Shown: positions 21,664-33,638 of the stretch, piece after piece
How positions within the stretch are numbered: the first letter of the stretch is position 1
Layout of the letters: the number at the start of each line of letters is the position of its first letter
Assembly (NCBI GenBank): GCA_037176885.1
Contig: JAWWNJ010000019.1
Location: 806,001 to 870,000, forward strand
Direction: 5' to 3'
Source of the DNA: Favolaschia claudopus
Lineage: Eukaryota; Basidiomycota; Agaricomycetes; Agaricales; Mycenaceae
Length of the DNA: 64,000 nucleotides
The notes under the pieces: model-generated
Told to the model about the DNA's origin: nothing
Database searches by the model: none
What the model saw: the letters and a program-made list of their open reading frames with translations, nothing else
Position numbers and translations under genes: made by a program

Positions 21664-24600
21664 ATGGTCCTCGTCGCCGGTTTACTCCTCCTCGGCGTCG
21701 TTCTAGTCAATGCTCAGGACTGCGCCAACTATGGCGTACGAGGTGGTTCAAACTGTTCTTGTCCCGTAGGTTTTGGCGGGGGATAATTGCGCCAGCCCCG
21801 GATGTGGAGGCGACATTTTCCAGGGCTCAGGACGTAAGCTTGCTCCCCAACAAAACGGCTTCGCAAATGTCTCCGACACCTCTTGCTCCTGTGGTGCGGG
21901 CTGGGGCGGACTGGGATGTAACGTCTGTAGCACCGCGGCTGCATGTCAAGCAGCTTTCTCTGCCTCTGGACACGCTCCTTCCGACGCTGACTCCATAGCG
22001 GGCGATCCTACCGGCCAAAATGATACTCTTACCTGTAATACCGCTGCTCGTGTCTATGCTGCAAGCCAAATGAGTTGCCAGGTTGTGGTAAGTGCTATTT
22101 TCATAATGCGGGGTATCATACATAATTCCCAGCGCTTGTCAGAACCCGACACTTGCCGCTATCTTTCCGCTTTCAGCAAATCTCAATATCCTCCGGACTC
22201 TCGAGCCAAACTCTTCTCCTATCCCGAATACCACTTCATTTGGCTCGAACGGGACTGTATATGCGCAACTATTCTACAACGGAGTCGAGCAGTTCTATTG
22301 CACCGCCGATTCTTGTCATCAAGATTTCCCTGAGGGTAAAAACAGCTGGGAGTGCCAAAACCTCAAATGTTTCTGTATCCCAAAAACGCAGTTCTGCGGG
22401 GCGGGCATTTCAGATCTCACGGCTACAATCAACTCCCTCACCAATACCCTCGGTATCGAGTGCGACAACAACTCTACCACCTGCTTTTTCAAACAAGACA
22501 CACTGAACGCTGTCTTCGGAAGTGGTGGTCTGTCCCTCAGCGGCTGCACATTCGGGGAGTGCGTCGCCCAGCGCGTCATCGACACTGCTGTTGCCGCCAA
22601 CTCCACGTCCACCGATGACGGCTCACAGCTCAGTGCGGAGTCATCGGTGGTCTTGCGGCCGTTGGCGCTCTCCTGCTCATTGCATTCGCGTTCCTCGTTT
22701 TCGGGCTCATCAGACAACGTTCTGCCCGTCACGCAAAGCCCAGTCTCGCAGACGGAAGCCGCACTGCAATCGAGTGGTCGTGCATAAACTATGTTGTCCC
22801 GGCGCCGGGTGGCCGTTCGTTGTTCGGACGTGGACAAGGTGCAAATAGTGACAAGGTCGTCTTGAACGCTGTCAGCGGACGCGTTGGGCCTGGGCAGATG
22901 ATGGCTGTGTAAGTTCTTGTCTTTCGTTTCTGACCTTCCAAATCTCAATCGCATATACGAACTCTAGGCTTGGACCCAGCGGCGCCGGCAAAACAACTCT
23001 AGTCGAGATCCTTGCAGGCAAAGCAAAATCCGGCACCACATCAGGCCTCGTTGCCTTCCCCTCAGCGAACAACAGCGCCCGCCACGAATTGGATTCGTCC
23101 CGCAACAAGACGTGCTCCGGCCTATGCTTACTGTCTACGAGGCGCTCTTATTCGGCGCTCGATTGCGGTTACCTGAGAACGTCTCGGACGCAGAGAAGCG
23201 GGGAGCGTGTGGAGGGGATCATGCAGACGCTTGGAATTGATAGGATTCGGGGATACACGGATAGGCTGGGGCGGGGGATGTTGGCGGAGGAAAGGCCAGA
23301 GGGATCAGTGGTGGTGAGATGAGGAGGGTGAGTATTGGGTTAGAGTTGATTTCGAGTCCGATGTTTTGATTTTGGACGAACCGACATCGGGTGGGTGTTA
23401 CATATATCTGGGCGCCTTTTTTCAATTCTTATGTCGGGGTTGCGACAGGTCTCGACTCCGTTTCCGCCTCACGGGTCGCAAAAGTCCTGCATGCCATCGC
23501 TCACGACTCAGAAAACCCTATACCTGTCATCGCCTCAATCCATCAGCCTTCGTATGCCCTTGACTATATACCAGCATAGGTCGCGAACTAACAGAAGAAT
23601 CATTTTCTAGATCGCAACTATACCAAATTTTCGACTCCATCCTCGTCATGTCCCACGGCCGCGCGCTCTACTGTGGCCCAGGAGGTTTCGCCCCGGCAGA
23701 ATTCCTTCAACGTCAAGCACCCGGCGCTGTACCTACGATCCAGCAGGGTTACAACGTCGCCGACTACTTGCTCGATGTTGCCAGCGACCCGCCGCCCGCG
23801 CTGTTCGAGCTCCAACACGAGAAGGAGGGCGAAGTATCTCCGGGTGGGACTACCCCGGATACTGCTTCGATGGAAAAGCGCGCGATCTCAGCAGGGGAGG
23901 GCTCTGAACAGGGAACGACGTCTGCGGCGGGGAAGCGGTCCGATGTATGCTGCGACGTTCTTGACGCAGTTGCAGTATCTTTGTGGGCGGGAGTGGAAGA
24001 TCCTGAGACGGTTTGTTTTCTTGTGTTTGATTCGACGGATTCTGGACTGATTGATACTGTTCGCCAGAGACAAGAGTCTTTTCTTCACTCACGTTGGCGT
24101 CGCCTCCATCCTAGGTGTATTTTGCGGTAATTCATTCAATCACACCCCACAACTGCGGCTTGATCTGAGCTTTTGGTTCAGGTGGTCTATATTTCCAAAC
24201 GGGCATCACAATAGCTGGGTTCCAGTCTCGCGTTGGTTGTCTGTTCTTCTGGTTAGTTGTATATCTCTTCAATCTGTTTCGGGTTGTTCATGCCGTTTCT
24301 TGTAGGGTGCACTGATAGCATTCTCCTCTTTGAGTGCTCTGTACAATATCGTTGAGATACGCCCATTATTCTTGCGCGAACGGTCAAGCTCGTACTATAG
24401 GTATAGATTTATCTCCTTACCTCTGCTCGTCGCTTAACCTCTCGATGCTAGTCCGACGGCATGGCTGCTCTCTCGACTGCTGTTTGACGTTATTCCGTTA
24501 CGAATTATCCCGACGATCATCGTTGGTACCATGTAGGTGAATCCTTGATCTTGACGAGCTGCGAGCTCACAACGCTGGCAGCACGTACTGGATGGCCGGC

Positions 24601-25174
24601 CTCGCCCATGACGCTGCGCACTACTTCAAATTCCTATTCATCCTCGTCCTCTACACGCTCGCCATGACGCTCTACGTAAGTCACTCTTTCTTATCAATTC
24701 TCGCTTCGAAATAAATTCATCTTTTTTCCCTCTTTCTAGAACTTCCTCCTCGGCACATTCTTCCAAAACGGCGGAATCGCGATCCTCCTCTCCGCACTGT
24801 CGGCACTATACCAAATGACCTTTGCTGGCTTCTTCGTACACCTCGAATCAATCCCACCCGTCCTCCGCTGGCTTCAATGGTTATGTCCGCTTAAATACTG
24901 CCTCGAAGCGCTAGCTGTGAACGAGGTTGGCTCGGGGCTGATGATCCAAGACACCCTGTCCGGTGTCCCCTGTTAACGTCAGCGCGTCGTTAATCATGAA
25001 TCTGGTAAGTCCTCTGCTGTTTTCTTCGAGGCTCTCGTTTTGATGCCGCTGCAGTTGTTCGGTTTCGGATCCAACAATTACTACCGCGACGTGTTAGTAT
25101 TGTTTGCCTTCATTGCGGGCTTTGGGGTTGGGGTTATAGGGATCGTCTGGCTCCGGGTGAGGGAGAGACGGTAA
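21664..25174 (+). CDS. ADP1: Adp1-type ABC transporter (ABCG half-transporter) with several apparent frameshifts
   Basis: The start gives a signal-like MVLVAGLLLLGVVLVNAQ. A cysteine-rich EGF-like luminal region follows (NCSCPVGFGG, CSCGAGWGGLGCNVC, NSWECQNLKCFC), then a membrane helix (GLAAVGALLLIAFAFLVFGLI). The ABC domain has Walker A LGPSGAGKTT, Q-loop FVPQQD, signature ISGGEMRR and Walker B VLILDEPTSG. A second membrane part contains YFQTGITIAG, GALIAFSSLSALYNIVEIRPLFLRER and NNYYRDVLVL. This order is that of yeast Adp1, an ABCG family transporter of unknown substrate. At least seven one-base shifts are needed to read it: near 21780, 22635, 23078, 23203, 23275, 23358 and 24971, mostly in G or C runs. 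All motifs are otherwise intact. It is either an early pseudogene or poorly resolved sequence. Confidence 0.85.
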
Positions 25175-25759
25175 TGATGTTCACGACTCGTTATGCGTGG
25201 AATGAGAGGGGATGGCTTCACGACGCCTGCCCCACGTGTATCTAAAAATTCGAAACGATAATTAAGTAAATTATCTTGTCCTTGGTGTGTAGGAGTACGG
25301 TGCTTTTGTGCAATGGATGGCTTGTTGGTTTGATCGTTTGTGAATTTGTTGGGTTCGTGGGAGAATTCGAGATGTAACGGTTGAGATTTCCTGGCACAGC
25401 TCCCGGTTCCGCATTTACTTCATGGTCCTTGTTCTGAGTATGTAGTTCCCTTTGTTACTCATTTGACTCAGGGATTGCCTTGTTCCATATTAGTAGATGC
25501 ATTAAATTATAAGTAGTTCTAGGTTTTTGGCGTCGTCTTTACTTTTGTGTTGAATCCAACTTGAACACTCCGTCAACTCACTGCTTGAGCGTTCGGATTT
25601 CTTGAGAGCTCGTTGGGGTCTGTTCATCCTTATTTCTACGCGGACCTCACACCACTCGTATGTTCAAGTTGTCTTCACCCAGCACCGTTCACTCAGGTTG
25701 AAGCTTTTCAGCGCTCTTCCAAGCCTCACCCATATTTCAACTCTTTGTCTTCACCCGTC
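25175..25759. other. Intergenic region upstream of F-box copy F3
   Basis: I see no gene. The last 110 bases (from about 25650) share sequence with the upstream region of F4 and belong to the duplicated block. Confidence 0.5.
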
Positions 25760-26856
25760 ATGCCGAGCGCAGTTGCAACGGATCGGGCGCATATGCTGGA
25801 GCTCGAGAGTCAAATATGTGGCCTAGAGGATACTCTCGCCGCCCTCAAAATCGAGCTCTTGACGGTGAAGACGCGACTCGATGCAGTCAAATACCCCGTC
25901 TTCGTAACGCTCCCCAATGAATTGGTCGCTGAGATACTCGTCCATTGCCTCCCGCCATACCCCGACCAGCCTCCACTCGTTGGTCCATCGTCGCCTATTC
26001 CTCTGACACATATCTGTTCGAGATGGCGAGAGATTGCGCTAAACACTCCCCTGCTGTGGCGTGCAGTATATCTCTCAATACCTGCTTGCGTCCCTTCCAA
26101 TCTACAGAACATCTGGCTCAGTAGATCCGGTGACTACCCGATCTCGATTATGTTGGTCGATCAGTCTACACGCGGAGGGGATGAGCTCATTGCTGCTATT
26201 CTTCCCTACCGCGCTCGCTGGGAATATGTCTCTCTTTACATGGACATGGTCCATCGTCCGACCCTCCAAGGTTCCATGCCGCTTCTCCGCAAGTTGAGCG
26301 TCATTGCGGCTGATTTCGACGGTTGCCTGGATTTCAGCGATGCCCCCCCTACTTCGCTCGGTGGACCTCGATGTCTGCGCTGCTCATATAGCAGTTCTTC
26401 CTTGGACGCAGTTGACCTCAATGCGTCTTCATATCATCAGATATCAACGCTGCCTTCATTACTTGCGCATGACGACGAATCTCGTTCACTGTGAACTGAG
26501 TCTATCCAATAGGCTTGACGATGAAGATGATGTGAGGGAGCATCCAGTCACACTGCCCTTGCTCGAATCACTCACAATACGCCATGAAGACGACGAAATA
26601 AATGACTGCCTTAGCTACTTCATCCTCCCAAAACTTTCTCGCCTGATAGCTGATAGGGGAGGTCTTAATGCCCGACCCCATCGCCTCGCTCACGTCGTTC
26701 ATATCGAACACCGGGTGCCAGCTAGAACATCTTTGCATTGAAGGTGCCCAGGCCGACGACTCCTACCGCACAGCGCTTCCTTCGGTCAAAAACTTGGTTT
26801 TTGCCAAAAGGTACAAGAGCGAGGAAGCGTTGGGCATCGAGTCTGAATGGAAATAG
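25760..26856 (+). pseudogene. F-box copy F3, broken by two frameshifts
   Basis: It starts MPSAVATDRAHMLELESQICGLE, with a coiled coil and an F-box (YPVFVTLPNELVAEILVHCLP, LTHICSRWREIALNTPLLWRAV). A first shift occurs in a C7 run at about 26343-26349, where F4 has a shorter run. The frame resumes one base off as PPLLRSVDLDVCAAHIAVLPWTQLTSMRL. A second shift near 26660 moves reading to DPIASLTSFISNTGCQLEHLCIEG, and the frame ends IESEWK. All leucine-rich parts are recognisable in one frame or another. The gene is the inverted duplicate of F4. Because frameshifts also affect conserved genes nearby, a consensus error in the C7 run cannot be excluded. Confidence 0.8.
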
Positions 26857-27433
26857 AGTCATCTTGGGAAGTCCGGGTCGAGGAGGATTACTGTTGGGAA
26901 AGGTTGGCTGTCTGACTTGGGTCTAGAGCGTAATGCGAGGGAGGCGGGGCGTGTCCTGGAATATGGAGGCCTTAACCTCATGGTTGACTCGGAGGAATGT
27001 TACTATACTACCAACACCCTCACGTAAAGTTAGTAGATTTTCAAAGTAATGAACCCCCCAAATGTGACCCTAAGGCCAACTAAGGACTCTACCACTAATC
27101 ATGACCGCCCGGAAACCCAAGCTCAGTGCAAGTATCTGTGAAGTTTGTGATGGATGGTTACTGGTGGCTTGGTTTGAACGAGAAGGAAAACCGAGCTTGG
27201 GTTGTTATCGTTGTTCCATTTTCTACGAGCACCGATGCCCTGACATGAAACTACAAAGATACAGAACATGTGTACAATACAAAGTTATATCCAGAAGACG
27301 ATGAAAGATGTTCTAGAGAGTGATGTTCCGATCTTTTAGAAGAAAGGGAGAAGAGAATAAAGTGTCCGTATGGCACATCCAGGGCCAACCAAGTTGATTG
27401 CACCAAAAAATCGAGCGAAAGAGCGTGTGGGCT
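26857..27433. other. Intergenic region downstream of F3
   Basis: The first 60 bases continue the homology with the region downstream of F4 (GAGGATTACTG shared). I see nothing else. Confidence 0.4.
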
Positions 27434-28084
27434 TCAATAAGGCGGCGCGCCGACGAAGCGGGCGAAATTTCTCCGCGCGGCATCCAGCTCGATGTCGGCG
27501 GGGAAAGGTCTGTTCGTAGTTGCGCAGGAGTTCGAATACGGAGGGCACTGGTAAATAGTACGTTTCATGTTAGTGCAAGTTTGAGGAAACGCGTGAATAT
27601 TGTAGAGTAGAAACGTACGATCGAGAGCGCGCAGATCTGCTAGCGTCAGAGGAAACAGAATCGGAATTCTGTTCGTTGATGTAAGGAGGGGGCGGAGGAT
27701 GTGCAGCCCTGAGCGGGGCGCGGCCATTTTGGAGGCGGCATTTTGACCATTGGTCGCTGATGGCATGGGTAAGTAAGTGCGCAGAAAGAAAGACAAGAGA
27801 TAGTGAGTGGAAGATGGATGGACGCACTGGAGAGTCAGTTTGTGAAACCATTCTGAGAGTTGCGTCTCGAGCTCGTGGTATTCGTCGGACGCTCCGCCGA
27901 AGAGGCTGGTAGCTGGGGTGCGGCGGTGGCCAGCGTGGAGGAAGAGTGGGCTGGTCAAGGAGGCGGCTTGCATTGGGGGTCTAAGGAGCGAAGGGAGGAA
28001 GGAGGGAGAGGCTTGAGGAAGGGACAAGTTCCTGCGGCTCGGAGTTGAGAGGCACCGAGTCCGCAGTTCAGCTCTTAAGTACAA
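27434..28084 (-). CDS. Uncharacterised small gene with at least two introns
   Basis: The minus-strand frame starts MYLRAELRTRCLSTP and has a polar stretch DEYHELETQLSEWFHKLTLQ. Two putative GT-AG introns then connect to HDQWSKCRLQNGRAPLRAAHPPPPPYINEQ and SVSSDASRSARSR. The acceptor of the second intron is clear (TTTACCAG), but three frames are open after it, so the C-terminus is not settled. There is a short proline run; no signal peptide or known domain is seen. Its existence as a gene is inferred from splice signals only. Confidence 0.35.
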   Translation of the reverse strand: MYLRAELRTRCLSTPSRRNLSLPQASPSFLPSLLRPPMQAASLTSPLFLHAGHRRTPATSLFGGASDEYHELETQLSEWFHKLTLQCVHPSSTHYLLSFFLRTYLPMPSATNGQNAASKMAAPRSGLHILRPLLTSTNRIPILFPLTLADLRALDRTFLLYNIHAFPQTCTNMKRTIYQCPPYSNSCATTNRPFPADIELDAARRNFARFVGAPPY

Positions 28085-29540
28085 GAGTTAGCCTTAGGGG
28101 GGCGGAACGTTTAGATAGCAGCTAGGAGTGGTGGAAGCTATTTTGTTTTGGCAATTTGTGGCGCTTGAGTTGACTGGATTTTGGAGCAGAGATAATGACG
28201 ACGAAGATGAGTAGTTGAGGACTAGGGGAGGTCGGGCTCGTCTGAGTTAGCCCACCGTGAAGCTTGAATAGACTGAACATCCAGCAGAGACGGTAGGAAG
28301 AGCGAAGAGTCCGTGATGCGTCAATAGTCGGGTTCCTGGTACCTGTGAGCTGCGGGCGACAGGAGCCGGTGTAGCCAAGTGAAAAAATGCCTCCGTCGTG
28401 TACGATCAGTGGTCCGTCGTCTGACTCGGAGTGTCAAAGCTTGCAGGAAGAACCGTCAGGTATAGTGTTTAGGACGATGCATGTTGCAGGGGAAGAGAGG
28501 GACGTCCCCTGGGGACAACCTTGGATTCCCCATCGGCTACAGAGCTCTAGACGGGCCGGAAACATTGGATGGCTCTTTGACAGGTTACCAACTTCCGAGC
28601 TGTGTGCGGACGCGCGGGAAGACCACAACAAGCAGAGAAAGCGCTCAAACATCACGAGTTATGGGCCCCAGAATTTTTCACTGGTGTTTCTGAGGCCATG
28701 CAAGGCAAAGAGTGGAGCATGAAGCGACGACTGATGCTGCACTGCAGCATCTGTATGGTTTTGCGCTCAGAAAAAATTGCCAGAAGCCAAAGCGGGCATG
28801 TTCGGAGCATATGAAGGCAAAAGAGCAGCATGTTGAACTGTCGGGGAACATTTCGAGGAGGGACTGGGCCATTCTAGTTGAATCTCGGGACTTGCCAGGA
28901 CTGACATTAAATTTGAGGTCTAGGCTCGGCTAGACCATCGGAAACAAGAAATGCCAGAGCCGGCTTCGGGCAAAGGCCTAGACCCAACCTGAGTTAGCTC
29001 TGTGTTGAGCCGTAGAATAGATAGTGGAGCCCAAGTGGTGAAGGAAGGAGTCTGAGAAGGATGAGAAGAGGATCTGAGTCGTTGTGTGTGAATAAAATGA
29101 GTTGAAAGCGCGAAAAAATACGAAGAAACCAGCACCGAGGGACGAACGGGGTGCAATCACGCAACGGGCAAGGGACTTGGCCGTGGAATTATAAAAGTCG
29201 AGAGGGGCTGGGCCCTGTAACCCCACCTACCCTCTTCGCCAGCAAAGTTAACGCTGAATGGACGAACGATACCGCAGCCAGCAGCCATTATTGCCCTTGC
29301 TTTCTATCGCTGCTTCACGACCCCAATATTCACCACCCCAGCAGTGGGCACAGCAGAGTACAAGTGTGAGTTGAGCGCGTGTCCGACGCGTCGAACTAGC
29401 CTTGGCTGTCGTTTGTTTACAAGTGGCGGTATCCGGGGCTTGTCAAGCGCGTCCGTCTAGTTCCCCTCGTTGATGCTCACGCCCTCTCTAGCAGCTACCC
29501 ACTCTCGGTGTCAAACGCGAGAACGCGTCCCCCGGACCAG
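28085..29540. other. Intergenic region upstream of the SKN7 homolog
   Basis: Short plus-strand frames between 28387 and 28930 have no recognisable domain and shift between frames; they may be an old gene relic but I cannot support one. The remainder is probably the promoter and leader of the HSF-type gene. Confidence 0.4.
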
Positions 29541-32186
29541 ATGTCGGAACGCAAGGACAGTACGAATGGCCATGAGGATAGCATGTCTTCCACAAGTGAT
29601 TTCGTCAAAAAACTCTTACAAGTTGCGCCGCTCACTCATTGTCTCTCCGATTCTTATATTGAATGCGTCCAGGATGCTTGAAGATCAATCCTTTCAGAAT
29701 GTAGTCTCTTGGGGCCCTCAGGGCGATTGTTTCGTGGTGAAGGTGCTGGTGCTTGCCGCTATAGGAGTTAGCCGAGCTAACGCGCAATAGGACATGAACG
29801 AATTCACAAAATCAATATTGCCTCGAATGTTCAAGCACTCTAATTTCGCCAGCTTTGTACGCCAATTGAACAAATATGACTTCCATAAAGTAAAGAATAC
29901 CGACGACAACCAATTCGGCGAACATGTGTGTCTGTTTTATTTTGGCTTACCTTGGTCTCATTGCGCGAAGAGCTGGACATTCCGACACCCAGATTTTCAT
30001 GCGGATCGACGAGATGCTTTGGAGAATATCAAGCGCAAGGTTCCTGCCCAGCGAAAATCTACAGGCGCCGCTGCTTCCGCTGTACCACTAACACCAGCCT
30101 CCGGGTACCCTCCACCAGCTAACTATCCGCAAGCCGGTCCGTCATCATTTCCGGGAGGGAACTACGACCCCGCCAACAAAGTCGACACAATGCAAAATCA
30201 GATAGCTTCTCTCCAGTCACAATTAACATCCCTCGGCGCAGCACACGAAGAAGTTCTCTCTCATGTACGGAACCTGGAGCGGAGCTACCAGGAGGTCCTC
30301 GTCGAGATGGTCGGCTTCCAGCGCGGCATGGCACAGCAGGACGGGCTCATGCAGAACCTGATACAGTACTTTTTACGCGAGAATAATGGGAACGGCGCCG
30401 GTGAGTGACAGGTTCGCCTTCGCTACTCCGTGTAGCCAGATCCCAGTGCCTAATCAATACTATTTTGTTTTCTTTTCTCGGTGCTGTTCTTGCAAATTCG
30501 CAAACATGAAGGCAAAATGAAGCAACTCTCGAATAACGACGCATGGATGCGGGAAATAATCCGTTTTTGTTCATGCAACAGCAGGAGACGCAGAGGATAT
30601 TGGACAAGAACTTTCCTGAGTCGGATGTGGCGCGCGCGACGCTTGTTCAGATGAGCGAGATCTCGCGCCGAGCGGAGGCGGTGGGGATGTCGTTTCGGCG
30701 GACAAAGTTCGAATTCGGGTGTTGGCGGCGGCGTCGGCAGTAGCAGCAATTCTCGACTAGGGGGAGGTGTAGGAGCCAGCGGAATCGGCGCTGCCATGAG
30801 CCGCATGGATATGCTATCACGGATCGAGGAGTTACAAGCGCAACGACGTTCGCGGATGAACACACCTATATACAACTCCTCCAGCACTCTATCTTCAACC
30901 AGCGGCGCAGGGCAACAGCAGCAGATGGTCGTAGAGGAACGGTCGTCATCAACGCCAGAATCGTCCGACTTCGAGGACGAGGTGGTGCAACCTACAGCTT
31001 CAAATCCGCCAAGTCTCGATGTCGCCTTGCCTGACAACTCGGACGCCTGGAGTCTTAGCACCGGCGACTCACATGCGGGGTTGGAGGTATACACTGTCGG
31101 CCATCTTATGCCTCGTGGAGGCAGCTTTCTCGACGGGCAGGGTGGCTGGTCGTTCGACGCTGGGAGATGGTCGGAAAGCAGGAGGCCGCATTCACCAACA
31201 ACAGTCCCTATCCCAACACTGGCAGCCCGAGCAATACGAGCGGCAGCCCACCACAACAGAAACAAACGCTCCGCGTACGGCGGTCGACGTTTGTGCCGGG
31301 TTGGGCAGTACCGCCCCGCGTGCTGCTGGTAGACGACGACGCCGTGAGCCGAAAACTTAGCAGCAAGTTCCTACAAGTATTCGGGTGCACGACAGACGTT
31401 GCGGTGGATGGCGTTGGTGCCGTCAATAAGATGAATTTGGAGAAGTACGATCTGGTCTTGATGGTTTGTCTATCTACAACTTGCTTTGTTCTTTGTGCTA
31501 ACAGGGCTGCAGGACATCGTTATGCCGAAATTGGACGGCGTCCTCCGCAACATCGATGATTCGGAAATTCGACCCTGCAACGCCTATTATCTCAATGACA
31601 AGTAATTCAAGACCGAACGAGATCATGACATATTATTCTTCCGTAATGTCGCTCTGTCTTCTCCCCGACCTGCGTTTCAATTCGACATTCACATAGGCAT
31701 GAACGACATTTTACCGAAACCTTTCACCAAGGAAGGATTATTCGACATGTTGGAGGTGTGTCCGCCTCCTGTCCCTGCTTGCTTCCAAGCTAACCAGCTT
31801 TTGTGCAGAAACACTTACAACATCTCACGGTGATCAAGGAGAAGATGTCAACGACGATGCGGATACCGCGCCAGCCGACAGGAATCCCGCCGCTCAACGA
31901 CGCGGGGTTCGAGAGCGCTCTCCAAGCCGGCGCAGCCTCCTCATCACCGGGGTCATCGACACGGGAACCATGCTCATGGGCTACGGCCTCGGCAGCCCGA
32001 CACAGCGACGGCGGGCGCATCAACGTCCTCGCTGGCATGGGCCTCTCTGACGAACAATACAACGTCATGCTCGCAAGTATTGTCAGCGGCGATGGGTTTA
32101 ATTTTGGGGAGAAACGGACACGCGATGACGAGGTCGATACGGACAGCCGGGATAACAAGCGGAGTAGGTTTGAGGTCATCGAATAA
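29541..32186 (+). CDS. SKN7: SKN7-type HSF-domain response regulator (several apparent frameshifts)
   Basis: It starts MSERKDSTNGHEDSMSST. The HSF-type DNA-binding domain runs over exons 29541-29621, 29673-29742, 29791-29925 and from 29971: DFVKKLYKMLEDQSFQ, VVSWGPQGDCFVVKD, MFKHSNFASFVRQLNKYDFHKV, SWTFRHPDFHADRR. A coiled coil follows (MQNQIASLQSQL, HVRNLERSYQEVL). The C-terminal receiver domain has PPRVLLVDDDAVSRKLSSKFL, the phospho-acceptor aspartate in LVLMDIVMPKLDG and the conserved lysine in ILPKPFTKEG. Fungal Skn7 takes phosphate from a histidine phosphorelay and acts in oxidative and osmotic stress. About six one-base shifts (29616, 30545, 30715, 31165, 31542, 31638) must be corrected to read it, yet every domain is otherwise perfect, so consensus errors are likely. 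Confidence 0.92.
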
Positions 32187-33230
32187 TAATACGTAGAGGA
32201 CATTTTTCTTCCACTTGATTCGTTCGCTGTGTATCTCTTTTGTCGCTTTTCTGCTCTGCCGATTCGTCGGTTTGCAGCATTCATATCTCGTAGACTGTAT
32301 CAACACCATGTAGTTAATTAGTGTTTAAGTGATAAGTAATTGGATGGGATGGCAAGTTTTGCAGTTGAACAGCAGCGAGTCACTAGTTGCCAAGAGCACC
32401 GCAAGAGTTCCGCCAATAGACTATAGGTGAACATGGTCAAGCGTCTGGTCAAGCGTGGCTTCGTCTTGTTCCTGACCTCAAACTTTGCCATCGGCGAATG
32501 GTTAGCTGACATTATAAGTCGACAGTCTACTCGAGCGTGTGGTGCCCAAAACAAAACAATCTTCCATCAACTGACTCTGCGACTACCATGAGATTCCTCG
32601 TCTCGATGCCATTTGACTCGCCTAGAGGACGTCGCCGTCAGTCGATGTCGAAGGAGGCATATCATGGCAGAATTTGTCCGGCCGCCGAGTTCGATGGAAA
32701 CAGTGTTCCTGGGACCTGACCACTAATTCATGGAGTGAACCACGAGCGTCGGATTCATACATGGGCCAAATAGGTGCAGGTAGCTGCAGGTAGGCATTGT
32801 CTGCCAACGTCAAGACCATAATCAGAAAATCATCCGCGGGAGATAAAAACGGCGCCACACAGGCAGCCGCCTACATCGAAATTATGAAGCTCACCTTCGT
32901 CCTCATGCTAGGGTTCCATGGCTGAGAGACTTCGATGTTATTGTACAACATATGCCGATCAATGCACATTCGAATCTTGAATTGAACCTTAGTGAATAGC
33001 TTGAAATTCCGAGGCAGGGCCAACATCCAGGAGCGGAGGTAAAAGCACTTCCGCAAAATATCCAGATCCGACTCATGCATGGCAGAAATGGATGGGGGTA
33101 CCACGTCGTACGTTGAGAGATTGATAATGCCATGTCATTGTCGAACAAAAGTGTCAGGAGAACTTCTAACCATATCCAGCTTCTTTGAAAACGATAAAGA
33201 CGCTGCTCAGTCCACAATGTGCATCGAAAC
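32187..33230. other. Intergenic region with small secreted protein remnant
   Basis: No full gene. It contains the short signal-peptide-like frame at 32884-32925 and minus-strand open frames (32871-33253) whose translation is rich in aromatic residues but has no recognisable domain. Confidence 0.4.
32884..32925 (+). pseudogene. Broken start of a small secreted protein gene
   Basis: The frame reads MKLTFVLMLGFHG and then stops. It matches the start of the intact gene 350 bp downstream (MKLPLVLILGFLG). The bases before the ATG (CATCGAAATT versus CATCGAAAC) also agree. It looks like a tandem copy whose frame was lost directly after the signal peptide. Confidence 0.5.
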
Positions 33231-33472
33231 ATGAAACTCCCCCTCGTACTCATACTCGGATTCCTTGGTCTTGTTGCTGCGGCGCCAACCGAAGCGGTGA
33301 GTCGAATGCGCGGAATTCGTGGATGGATGGTATATTAAACTATCAGCAGGTTAGAGAACCTGTCGTGGATCCCTGCCCGCCCCATCTCATTTGTGGTGAG
33401 CATGGGCGAATGTTGCGTTTCCCTGACCGATCGCGTAGTAAATCCAGCTGCAAATTGACGAGGGGTGCTTAG
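33231..33472 (+). CDS. Small secreted protein, 62 residues
   Basis: Exons 33231-33296 and 33350-33472 are joined by a 53-bp GT-AG intron in phase 0. The first exon encodes exactly a signal peptide (MKLPLVLILGFLGLVAAAP, with a likely cut after AAA). The second encodes a 40-residue mature part with DPCPPHLICG and a third cysteine near the end (KSSCKLTRG). It is basic and has no known domain. Small secreted proteins are common in Agaricomycetes and some act in host or substrate interaction. Here function is unknown and expression is unproven. It is flanked by a truncated relative upstream and by F-box copy F4 downstream. Confidence 0.6.
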
Positions 33473-33638
33473 CCGAAGCGTTGAGCGAGGGCTTTCTGGA
33501 TGGGTTGAATAACATTGATATTCTTGTTGGAATTTTTGTTGAGCTGTCCAAGTAATGTGACATGGCAGACCGCGGAGAAGCTCTCCCAGCAGTAATCCTC
33601 TCAAGAGATCAGCAAATTGTCTCTATTCCCATTCAGAT

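Noticed and set aside
28387..28933. Set of overlapping plus-strand frames that could be an old transposon or gene relic
   Set aside because: No frame shows a recognisable motif and none is continuous; composition alone is not evidence.
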